64,000 nucleotides of DNA from Halolamina sediminis (GTDB taxonomy: Archaea > Halobacteriota > Halobacteria > Halobacteriales > Haloferacaceae): assembly GCF_001282785.1 (NCBI RefSeq), contig NZ_CVUA01000001.1, positions 2,666,001 through 2,730,000 of the forward strand. The letters are read 5' to 3'. The notes below the pieces were generated by a model. That model saw only the letters and a program-made list of their open reading frames with translations, did not search any database and was not told the origin of the DNA. This document shows, one piece after another, positions 1 through 6,979 of the stretch. Every line of letters begins with the position of its first letter. Positions within the stretch are counted from its first letter, which is position 1. A program made the translations under genes and the position numbers.

Positions 1-144
1 GGCGTTCACGCGCCCGACCCAGAACATGTCCGCGAGGTTGTACAGCGTCTGGACGAGGTTGCCCAGCACCAGCGGCCACGAGAGCGCGAACAGTTTGGGC
101 GTGATCGCGCCGGTCGTCATGTCGACGCGGGCGTCGTCGCTCAC
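1..144 (-). CDS. MATE-family efflux transporter, N-terminal fragment
   Basis: Only the first 48 codons lie in the window; the gene continues past position 1. The start used is a GTG at 144-142; an ATG eight codons further in is an alternative. The visible peptide has a short charged N-terminus followed by a hydrophobic stretch with the segments LFALSWPLVLGNLVQTLYNL and ADMFWVGRVN, which is the typical first transmembrane helix and loop of MATE (multidrug and toxic compound extrusion) sodium- or proton-driven exporters. The plasma membrane is therefore the expected location. A second, complete MATE gene lies at 53175-54572 and has a comparable opening. Substrate cannot be inferred from this fragment. 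Confidence 0.75.
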   Translation of the reverse strand, partial: MSDDARVDMTTGAITPKLFALSWPLVLGNLVQTLYNLADMFWVGRVNA

Positions 145-522
145 GGGGGTTCGGTGGTGACGGGAGCCGATAAATCCCGCCGTTGCGGACGAACTGGTGG
201 GGTTCTCTCGTTCCGAGATGGGTGTGCGGTGGCGCGAGACGGGCGCGGCCCTGTGCCGCGCCTCAGCGCGAGGGACGAACGAGCGAACGGAGTGAGCGAG
301 TGAGTCGGTTGGGGAGGCGTGTGGACTGTCCGGTCGGGTGGGACTGAAAGGGGCTGTCGGCTCGACGAACCCGGACGACGCAAGCACCGCTGCGAAGCGA
401 GGAGCGCAGCGAGTCCCGGGAGTCGAGCCGACAGGGGCTTTCACCGTGTTGCTGTCCCGGAGATATCGGCCGTTTTAGATCGAACCGAAGACAAGCAAGG
501 CGGATTTGCCACCGAACTATGA
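145..522. other. Intergenic stretch without a credible gene
   Basis: I see no supported gene in these 378 bases. Open frames here have the low-complexity Arg/Ser/Pro composition of shadow frames. The stretch holds a minus-strand copy (about 243-319) of a dispersed intergenic sequence also seen near 2756-2990 and 33612-33760, recognisable by CGACTCACTCG followed by CTCGTTCGTCC. It also holds the long inverted repeat at 345-443, listed separately. Confidence 0.6.
345..443. repeat. Long imperfect inverted repeat (22-nt arms)
   Basis: Arms at 345-366 and 422-443 are reverse complements except for a central GGG facing GGG. The inner 13 bases, CTGTCGGCTCGAC and GTCGAGCCGACAG, match perfectly and the outer six, TGAAAG and CTTTCA, also match. 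The loop of 55 bases is purine-rich (GAAGCGAGGAGCGCAGCGAG). It could fold as a structured RNA or be a small mobile palindrome; its function is not evident. Confidence 0.7.
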
Positions 523-711
523 CTACTCGTACAGCACGTAGAACGTCTCGTCGCAGCCGTCACACGGGATACTCTCTTGCTCCCGGCTCTCGTAGAACGC
601 GCCCGCGGCGGCGGAGAAGTTCTTTTGTTTGTTTATGTCGGTGATCTCGCCGGCAACTGCCACCTGATTCACTTCCTTACAGTACGGGCACATGAGCTGC
701 TCGACAGTCAT
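523..711 (-). CDS. Small zinc-ribbon protein of unknown function
   Basis: A 62-residue acidic protein with one predicted zinc ribbon made by CPYC near the N-terminus (residues 8-11) and CDGC towards the C-terminus, separated by about 30 residues. I chose the ATG at 711 rather than a longer frame because the upstream extension is low-complexity Arg/Gly and because a TATA-like GCTTTAGTA (minus strand, about 738-746) lies 27-35 nt before this ATG, as expected for a leaderless haloarchaeal gene. It diverges from the S9 peptidase gene. No specific function can be assigned; such small ribbons often bind nucleic acids or partner proteins. Confidence 0.7.
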   Translation of the reverse strand: MTVEQLMCPYCKEVNQVAVAGEITDINKQKNFSAAAGAFYESREQESIPCDGCDETFYVLYE

Positions 712-827
712 TCGTCGTCTACGACGCTGACTGCGTACTAAAGCTTGTTCCGCAAGAACGACACAGAATCCCGGCACACACAGCCCCCGCCCGAACCCAT
801 TTCCCCCACCCCCCACCACACGTCCCC

Positions 828-2654
828 ATGAGCTACGACATCGCCCGCTACCTCGGCATCGACAGCACCGACACGCCCACTTTCACCGTCAACGACACAC
901 TCGCCTACCTCGGCGACACCACCGGCACCCCGCAGGTGTACCGCCTCGACGAACCCGGGGGCTACCCCGAGCGCCTGACCGCCCACGACGAGCGCGTCTC
1001 GTTCGTCGACGCCTCCCCGACCCGCGACGAGCTCATGTTCGGCATGGACGAGGGAAGCAACGAGCGCGATCAGCTCTACCGCTACGACCTCGAAACGGGC
1101 GAGGAGACCCAACTCACCAACGACCCCGAAGCCAAGCACCTCTGGGGCGGCTGGGGGCCCGAGGGCGACCGCTTCGCGTTCGCCGCGAACCGCCGGCAGG
1201 GCGACACGTTCGACGTGTACGTACAGGGCCGGGACGCGGAATCGGCCGACCTCGTCTGGGAGGGCCCCGGCGGCTTCGTCGGCGTCGCGGCGTGGCACCC
1301 CGCTGGCGACGCGCTGATCCTGCAGGAGTCGAACTCCAGCGCGGATCAGGTGCTCTACTGGCTCGGTATCGGGAGCGGCGAGGCCGAACGCCTCACCGAC
1401 GCCGGCGAGGAAGCCCGGTATCACCACGTGAATTTCGGTCCCGACGGCGACCTGTACACAGTCACCGACTACGGCGCAGAGACGGCGTACGTCGGCCGGA
1501 TCGACCCCGCCGGCCGCGGCCACGGGGGCGTCGACGAGATCGAGACGATCGAGCCGGGTCACGACGACTGGAACGTCGACTCGCTCCAGATCGACGCTGG
1601 GAGCGGCCGAGCGGCGTACACCGTCAACGTCGACGGCTACTCGGAGACCTACCTCGGCGCGCTCTCGGCTGAGGGCAGCGCGATCTGCGACACCGCCCGG
1701 CCGGACCTCCCGGCTGGCGTCGTCGCCGGCGTGGAACTCGGCCCCGACGGCGAGCGTGTGGCGATCGAGTTCAGCGCCGACGATCATCCACACTCGATCT
1801 ACGTGGCCGGAAGCGAATCCGGCGACACGGAGCGCTGGACCACCCCCGGGACGCTCGGGATCCCCGAAGATCGATTCCTGCGCTCGGAAACGATCCGCTA
1901 CGAGACGTTCGACGACCGGGAGATCCCCGCGTACTGGACGCTCCCCGAAGGCGTGAGCGAGGGCGGGAGTGACGGAGAAGTCCCGGTGATGGTCGACATC
2001 CACGGCGGGCCCGAACACCAGCGCCGGCCGTGGTTCTACCCGACGAAGCAGTACTTCCTCGATCAGGGGTACGCCGTGCTCGAACCCAACGTCCGGGGCT
2101 CCTCGGGCTACGGCAAGGCGTACACCCACCTCGACGATCAGGAGAAGCGCCTCGACTCGGTGCGGGATATCGAGTACGCCGTCGAGTGGCTCGAACGCCA
2201 GCCCGCGGCGGACACCGACCGGCTGATCGCCTACGGGCGCTCCTACGGCGGGTTCATGGTGCTCTCGGCGATCACGCAGTACCCCGACCTCTGGGCCGCC
2301 GCGGTCGACTTCGTCGGTATCGCGGACTTCCAGACGTTCCTCGAGAACACCGGTGAGTGGCGCCGCAGCCACCGCGCGGCGGAGTACGGGAGTCTGGACG
2401 ATCCCGAACTGCTCGAACGGATCTCGCCGATCCACGACGTGGACGAGATCCAGTGTCCACTCTTTATCCAGCACGGCGCGAACGACCCGCGCGTGCCCGT
2501 GAGCGAGGCCGAGCAGATCGCCGACGCCGTCGAGGCGCGCGGGATCCCGGTGGAGACCTGCATCTTCGAGGACGAGGGCCACCACACGACGGACCGGGCG
2601 AACCTGATCGAGGAGTTCGAACGGATCTCAGCGTTCCTAGACGAGCACGTCTGA
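828..2654 (+). CDS. S9 (prolyl oligopeptidase) family serine peptidase / acylaminoacyl-peptidase-like
   Basis: A 608-residue protein with the two-domain layout of the S9 family: an N-terminal beta-propeller (about residues 20-330) and a C-terminal alpha/beta hydrolase (about 350-608). The catalytic triad is visible as Ser472 in GRSYGG, Asp553 in HGANDPRVPV and His585 in EDEGHHT, all in the usual order and spacing. It should cleave short peptides or remove blocked N-terminal residues in the cytoplasm; there is no signal peptide. The ATG at 828 gives the expected propeller start (MSYDIARYLGI). Substrate preference (prolyl, dipeptidyl or acylaminoacyl) cannot be told from sequence. It stands alone, divergent from the zinc-ribbon gene. 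Confidence 0.9.
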   Translation: MSYDIARYLGIDSTDTPTFTVNDTLAYLGDTTGTPQVYRLDEPGGYPERLTAHDERVSFVDASPTRDELMFGMDEGSNERDQLYRYDLETGEETQLTNDPEAKHLWGGWGPEGDRFAFAANRRQGDTFDVYVQGRDAESADLVWEGPGGFVGVAAWHPAGDALILQESNSSADQVLYWLGIGSGEAERLTDAGEEARYHHVNFGPDGDLYTVTDYGAETAYVGRIDPAGRGHGGVDEIETIEPGHDDWNVDSLQIDAGSGRAAYTVNVDGYSETYLGALSAEGSAICDTARPDLPAGVVAGVELGPDGERVAIEFSADDHPHSIYVAGSESGDTERWTTPGTLGIPEDRFLRSETIRYETFDDREIPAYWTLPEGVSEGGSDGEVPVMVDIHGGPEHQRRPWFYPTKQYFLDQGYAVLEPNVRGSSGYGKAYTHLDDQEKRLDSVRDIEYAVEWLERQPAADTDRLIAYGRSYGGFMVLSAITQYPDLWAAAVDFVGIADFQTFLENTGEWRRSHRAAEYGSLDDPELLERISPIHDVDEIQCPLFIQHGANDPRVPVSEAEQIADAVEARGIPVETCIFEDEGHHTTDRANLIEEFERISAFLDEHV

Positions 2655-3048
2655 GAAGTCCGAGAGCGTGTCAGCAGAGGTTCGGCGGAGATTTTCGACC
2701 GAAGTGTGAGGTGGACCGACCGCACCGCGAACGGCGCCCGCAACTCGGTCGTTGACCACTTGCGACCGCAACCGCCCCGCACAGCCCTCACCGCTCGCGG
2801 GTCGCTCCGCTCCCCGCTCGCTTCGAGGCGGTTTGCCTCGCCTTCGGCGAGTTTTCCCGCCTCGCCTCCTCCCCAGCCGACTCACTCGGCCTTCGGCCTC
2901 GTTCGTCCTCCGAGAGAGCAAGCTCTCTCGTGCCCTCGTTCGCTCCGCTCACGAGGACCTCGCGCTCGGTCGGCGCACGGAGGCGCCGACGCTTCGCGCC
3001 ACCGCACAGCCTCGGCAGAAAACAAGCGTCTCGGTACTTCGTGTCGAT
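2655..3048. repeat. Intergenic region carrying a dispersed repeat related to 33612-33856
   Basis: No gene is supported in these 394 bases. From 2756 the sequence CCACTTGCGACCGCA and the following CCGCCCCGCACAGCCC match the left end of the element at 33612, and CCTCCCCAGCCGACTCACTC at about 2868 matches 33648. Between and after these the two copies diverge, this one holding extra short palindromes such as GAGAGAGCAAGCTCTCTC. It lies between the S9 peptidase and the convergent creatininase-family gene. A right-hand inverted terminus like that at 33842 is not evident here. Confidence 0.6.
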
Positions 3049-3792
3049 CTACCACCCGGCGTCGATATCGCTTTTGAGCGCCTCCAGAATCTGCTCGGTT
3101 CCGTGGTCGATCACCTCGGCGACCGCTTCGGGATCCGCGTTGGTCGGGTCGCCCAGCCCGCCGAGGTCGGTGACGCGGTCGAAGTAGCCGTAGCTGGCGG
3201 TCTCGGGCATCTCCTTCGCGTTCTGGGGCTGTTTCTTTCCCTCCTTCACCAGATCCGGGCGGTAGTGCTCGATCACGCTAGTCTCGTGGTCGCCGGCGTG
3301 GCCCCAGCCCTCGCCGAAGACCTCCTGCAGTCGCTCGCGGGCGAAGTCCGTCCAGTGAACGAAGTGGGTCGCGAGGTCGTACTCCCGGACGAGCCGGTCG
3401 GCGGCGTTCGACAGCGGCTCGCGGTTGCCGCCGTGACAGTTGACGATCACGAACCGCTCGACGCCGTGGCGGGCGAGGCTGGCGCCGATCTCGACGATCG
3501 CGTCCTCGTAGGTCAGCGGGTCGAGCGTGATCGTCCCGGGGAAGTTCATGTGGTGCTCGCTCATCCCGTACGGCATCGTCGGCAGGCGGACGAACCGGAG
3601 GCCGTGGTCGTCGGCCGCGTCGACGAGCTCCTCCGTCAGGTGCTCGGCGCGGAGCGTGTCCACCGAGACTGGCAGGTGGACGGAGTGCTGTTCGACGCTT
3701 CCCGTCCCCAAGAGCGCGGCGTCGGCGTCGGCGAAGGCGTCCCCGGCGTCCTCCCACGTCATCGTCGTCAGGTCGTCGTCGGTCTCGGGCAT
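3049..3792 (-). CDS. Creatininase-family metal-dependent amidohydrolase
   Basis: A 247-residue protein with creatininase-fold metal ligands in order: Glu34 and His36 in GSVEQHSVHLP, Asp45, His120 in NCHGGN and Glu170 in DHETS. Family members (creatininase, FAPy-type formamide hydrolases of archaeal flavin/F420 synthesis, mycofactocin-associated proteins) hydrolyse cyclic or formyl amides with two metal ions. Archaeal homologues of this length are often the ArfB-type 2-amino-5-formylamino-6-ribosylaminopyrimidinone hydrolase, which is a possibility but not shown. The start at 3792 follows the divergent beta-lactamase-fold gene by a 96-bp gap. Cytoplasmic. Confidence 0.8.
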   Translation of the reverse strand: MPETDDDLTTMTWEDAGDAFADADAALLGTGSVEQHSVHLPVSVDTLRAEHLTEELVDAADDHGLRFVRLPTMPYGMSEHHMNFPGTITLDPLTYEDAIVEIGASLARHGVERFVIVNCHGGNREPLSNAADRLVREYDLATHFVHWTDFARERLQEVFGEGWGHAGDHETSVIEHYRPDLVKEGKKQPQNAKEMPETASYGYFDRVTDLGGLGDPTNADPEAVAEVIDHGTEQILEALKSDIDAGW

Positions 3793-3888
3793 ACGCGCCC
3801 CTGGGTCGGGACGGGGCAAAGAGCTACGGGAACGGGCGACCCCCACGGCCGCCCGCACCTTCTTCGGGCCGGGCACCCGAGCGACGGT

Positions 3889-5301
3889 ATGTCCATCGAC
3901 GCCGACACCGAACGCGAGATCGGCCGGCTCTGTCGCCGGGTCGTCCGCGAGGAGAACCTCCCCGGGCTGAGCGTCGCGGTCACCGACGCCGACGAGACGC
4001 TGTTCGCCGAGGGGTTGGGCTCCCGTGATCTGACGGGGAACCGCCCCGCAACCCCGGAGACGCTGTACGGGATCGCCTCCTGCACCAAGTCGTTCGCCGG
4101 CGTGGCACTGCTCCAACTCGTCGAGAGCGGTATCTGCGACCTCGACGACCCCGTCTCCGCGTACACTCCAGTCGAGTTCGACGAGCCCGAGCCGACGCTG
4201 CACCACCTGCTGACGCACTCCTCGGGCCTCCCCTCGCTGGGCGTGAGCGAGACGCTGCTCGCCCGTCGACTGCGACTTCCGGACCCGAACGTCCCGCTGG
4301 GGGATATCGAGGACTTCTACGCCCACGTCGACGCCGCCGACGCCGAGCGCACCGACCCGCCGGGCGAGCGCTTCGCCTACTGTAACACCGGCTACGCGCT
4401 GCTGGGCGAGACCGTCGAGTCGCTCACGGGCAAGCCGTTCGAGGAGTACGTGACCGAGCACGTGTTCGAGCCGCTGGGGATGGAGCGCTCGACGTTCGAC
4501 GACCACGAGTTCTCGATGGCCGACGACCACATGACCCAGTACCGACAGACCGACGACGGGCTGATGGCGTCGTCGTTGCCGACCCGGGACATCGGCGCCG
4601 CCACAGGGGGCATCCTCACCTCCGTCTCGGAGATGGCTCAGTACCTCCGCCTCCACCTGAACGGCGGGGCGGCCGCGGGCGAGCGCCTGCTCGACGCGGA
4701 GACGCTCGCGCGAGCCCACGCCGGCCACGTCGACGTGCCCGGGCGCGCCGCGGGTCGGGAGGGGCCCGACCGAAGCTACGGCTACGGGTGGTTCCGCGAC
4801 GAGGGGTTCCTCGGCGACCGAACGCTACTGGGCCACTCGGGGTCGATCACGGTCTCGTCGGCGTATCAGGGCTTTCTCCCCGACGAGGAGGTCGGCGTCG
4901 CGCTGGCCGCGAACACCTCGCCGGCGTTCCCGCTGGGCGTCGTCGGCGAAGGCGTGCTCGCGACGCTGCTGGGCGAGGATCCGGCGGAGTCGGTGCCGTT
5001 CTTCCGCCTGCGCCGGCGCCACCGACGACTCGCCGGGGAGTACAGCGCGTACGAGGGCGTGATGAACGCGACCGTCGAACGCGACGGCGCCACGCTCCGC
5101 GTCGATTTCGATCACCCGCTGAAGGACGGGGAGACGGTACTGTTCCCGGCCGAACCGGACGAGAGCGAGGGCCGGGACGGCGACACAGTGTACCGGTACG
5201 AGACAGTCGATTCCGCGGGCCGGCGCGAGCCGGTAGAGTTCCGGGTCGAGGACGGCGAGGCGTCGCTGTTGATCGACCGGTGGCGGCTACGGGCGACGTG
5301 A
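3889..5301 (+). CDS. Serine beta-lactamase-fold hydrolase (class C / esterase-like)
   Basis: A 470-residue protein with the three motifs of the serine beta-lactamase/D-alanyl-D-alanine-peptidase fold: Ser64-x-x-Lys67 (SCTK), Tyr164-x-Asn166 (YCN) and His316-Ser-Gly318 (HSG). The last 100 residues form a separate beta-rich C-terminal domain common in such archaeal hydrolases. Archaea lack murein, so it more likely acts as an esterase or peptidase on small amides or D-peptides. No signal peptide is seen, so it is probably cytoplasmic. I used the ATG at 3889 rather than a much longer frame upstream, because the extra sequence runs antisense through the creatininase gene. Confidence 0.88.
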   Translation: MSIDADTEREIGRLCRRVVREENLPGLSVAVTDADETLFAEGLGSRDLTGNRPATPETLYGIASCTKSFAGVALLQLVESGICDLDDPVSAYTPVEFDEPEPTLHHLLTHSSGLPSLGVSETLLARRLRLPDPNVPLGDIEDFYAHVDAADAERTDPPGERFAYCNTGYALLGETVESLTGKPFEEYVTEHVFEPLGMERSTFDDHEFSMADDHMTQYRQTDDGLMASSLPTRDIGAATGGILTSVSEMAQYLRLHLNGGAAAGERLLDAETLARAHAGHVDVPGRAAGREGPDRSYGYGWFRDEGFLGDRTLLGHSGSITVSSAYQGFLPDEEVGVALAANTSPAFPLGVVGEGVLATLLGEDPAESVPFFRLRRRHRRLAGEYSAYEGVMNATVERDGATLRVDFDHPLKDGETVLFPAEPDESEGRDGDTVYRYETVDSAGRREPVEFRVEDGEASLLIDRWRLRAT

Positions 5302-5304
5302 CAG

Positions 5305-5694
5305 TCAGCCAACCGGCGGCAGGAGGCTCTGGCGGAACAGCAGGACGGAGACGTTGTTCAGGAGGACGAGGAAGCCGACAGCCGTCAGCAAAACGAGATA
5401 CGCTCGGCCCGCCTGAAGCATGACGCTACCGAACCGCGCCGACCGTCGGGAGATCGCCTCGTAGGCCGCAAAGCCCGCAACTGCGGTGACGCCAACGGCG
5501 AGGTGGACGCCGACGAGGACCGACGGCGGCTGCCCGAGCAGCCACGCCATCCACGGGTTCGACTCCGCGTCCGGGCCGACGATCGCCACACAGAGCAGCG
5601 TCGTGAACAGGTCTACCGGGAGCAGCAGGAACAGTGCCGTCCCGACCCAGCCCCAGTAGGACTCCCGGTCGACGGCGCCCACGGGCTGGTCCAT
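5305..5694 (-). CDS. Small integral membrane protein, unknown function
   Basis: A 129-residue protein with three or four hydrophobic segments, the clearest being TALFLLLPVDLFTTLLCVAI, VLVGVHLAVGVTAVAGFAAY and AYLVLLTAVGFLVLLNNVSV. The conserved-looking Asp and Thr at PVDLFTT and Asn-Pro at ESNPWMAWLL are the only marked polar features. It is convergent with the beta-lactamase-fold gene (3-bp gap) and divergent from the next gene. I do not recognise the family. The ATG at 5694 is preferred to one 27 bases upstream because the longer N-terminus adds only a polar low-complexity tail. Confidence 0.65.
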   Translation of the reverse strand: MDQPVGAVDRESYWGWVGTALFLLLPVDLFTTLLCVAIVGPDAESNPWMAWLLGQPPSVLVGVHLAVGVTAVAGFAAYEAISRRSARFGSVMLQAGRAYLVLLTAVGFLVLLNNVSVLLFRQSLLPPVG

Positions 5695-5837
5695 ACTGCA
5701 CGGGTGGGGAGCCGGAGACAAATCATCACCGGCGTGTCGAGGAGAGTTTCGTATCTCGGTATAAAGTTTATCGGTGGCCGATGCAGGGTCAACGAATGGG
5801 GGTATTGCTAAGTGACTCCTGGTCGAATCCGATAGCG

Positions 5838-6497
5838 ATGAGTCGGCGAACCCCCGCGATTCCCGGAAACAGCACGCTACGGGAGTTGGTCCTCTCGGTC
5901 GTCGGGCTCGCGCTGTTGCTCTGGCTGACCGACTTCTCGCTGGACGCCGCGATCCCGCTAGCCGTACTGTTCGGGTCGATCGCCCTCCACGACCTGCTCG
6001 ACGAGCGGTACGCCCTGCCCGACGGGACGAGGTGGATCGCCTACGGCGCCAGCGTCGCCGCCGTCGGCACGTATATCGCCGTCCGAGGTGCGGTCGGTCC
6101 GGGCGTCGTGGCCGCAGTCGTCGGGGGGTGGTTCGTCCTCGACGGTGCGGCGACCGTCCGTGCGGGAGCCAGTTCGGAGCCCCACGAGTACGCCGCCGCG
6201 CTAGACGAGACGAACAACGGGGAGGCGATGCTGCGAATCCAGACGCTCGGCTCGATCCACGAGGCGCTGCGCGAACACGACGATCCCCGAACCGTCAGCG
6301 AGATTGCCGACACGCTCGGTCTCGCGACCGACCGGGCGGCGTCGGCGCTCGACTACCTCGAGACGCGGGGACAGGTCGAGCGTGTCGACGGGAAACGCTA
6401 CCGGGCAGTCGAACCACGCTGGGGGAGCCTGCAGCCGGTCGTGTCGTTCGTGCAGTGGCTGCCGCGACGGCTGCTGCGGCCAATCCGACTACTCTGA
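5838..6497 (+). CDS. Membrane protein with C-terminal winged-helix domain
   Basis: A 219-residue protein. Residues 15-110 hold four hydrophobic segments (for example ELVLSVVGLALLLWLTDF and GVVAAVVGGWFVLDGAA). Residues 125-195 hold a winged helix-turn-helix: LGSIHEALREHDDPRTVSEI, DTLGLATDRAASALDYLET and GQVERVDGKRYRAVEP. This combination suggests a membrane-tethered DNA-binding regulator. The ATG at 5838 starts the protein just before the first helix; a possible ATG 42 bases earlier would add an unlikely hydrophilic leader. Its last 9 bases overlap the end of the convergent cupredoxin gene. Ligand and target are unknown. Confidence 0.65.
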   Translation: MSRRTPAIPGNSTLRELVLSVVGLALLLWLTDFSLDAAIPLAVLFGSIALHDLLDERYALPDGTRWIAYGASVAAVGTYIAVRGAVGPGVVAAVVGGWFVLDGAATVRAGASSEPHEYAAALDETNNGEAMLRIQTLGSIHEALREHDDPRTVSEIADTLGLATDRAASALDYLETRGQVERVDGKRYRAVEPRWGSLQPVVSFVQWLPRRLLRPIRLL

Positions 6498-6890
6498 GAC
6501 GATCACGTCCCCGACCATCCCCAACCGCTCGTGGGGTTCACAGACGTAGTGGTACTCGCCGGGCACCTCGAACGTGAACTCGTAGACGTGGCCGGAGTCG
6601 TGGATGTCGGGTTCGCCGCCCCAGTCGGCGTCGGCGGGCTGGTCACGGACGACGACGTTGTGGTTGACCGAGCGCCAGAGCCACCGAACGCGGGTGCCGG
6701 GTTCGATCCGGAGCGGTTCGTCCGTGCCCGGAGTGAACACGTTCTGCCCGCCCGGGCCGACCTCGACGACGGGGCCGTCGAAGCTGCTGGTCTCGGTCGC
6801 GTCGTCGCCGCCGGAACAGCCGGCGAGGAGGGTCGCGGACGCGATCGCTGCGGTGCCACGGCGGAGGAACGCACGGCGGGAGTTGCGCAT
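6489..6890 (-). CDS. Halocyanin/plastocyanin-type blue copper lipoprotein
   Basis: A 133-residue cupredoxin. It opens with a Tat-type signal (RRAFLRR) and a lipobox, LLAGC, placing the lipidated Cys at residue 25, so it is predicted to be exported folded and anchored outside the membrane. The type 1 copper ligands are present: His77 (SVNHNVV), Cys117 and His120 (YVCEPH) and Met125. Such proteins act as small electron carriers for respiratory complexes. The gene overlaps the end of the convergent membrane-winged-helix gene by 9 bases and is divergent from topA. No oxidase gene is adjacent, so its redox partner is not indicated here. Confidence 0.9.
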   Translation of the reverse strand: MRNSRRAFLRRGTAAIASATLLAGCSGGDDATETSSFDGPVVEVGPGGQNVFTPGTDEPLRIEPGTRVRWLWRSVNHNVVVRDQPADADWGGEPDIHDSGHVYEFTFEVPGEYHYVCEPHERLGMVGDVIVSE

Positions 6891-6943
6891 ACGCGAGCGT
6901 GAGCGCGCGCGAGGAACATGTCTTCCGATCCCGGAGCGCGAAA

Positions 6944-6951
6944 CGTTTAGG
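6944..6951 (+). promoter_or_regulatory. Putative topA TATA-box region
   Basis: CGTTTAGG sits 29-36 nt before the topA ATG in an otherwise GC-rich gap, matching the usual position of haloarchaeal TATA-like elements for short-leader transcripts. Confidence 0.45.
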
Positions 6952-6979
6952 CCCGGGAGCGGTGTACTGCCGGTAGCGA

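Noticed and set aside
738-2585. Long minus-strand open frame over the S9 peptidase gene
   Set aside because: Typical antisense shadow in GC-rich DNA; the plus-strand protein has complete catalytic motifs.
2752-3888. N-terminal extension of the beta-lactamase-fold protein
   Set aside because: The extension is antisense to the creatininase-family gene and has no homology-like features; the ATG at 3889 gives the normal start.
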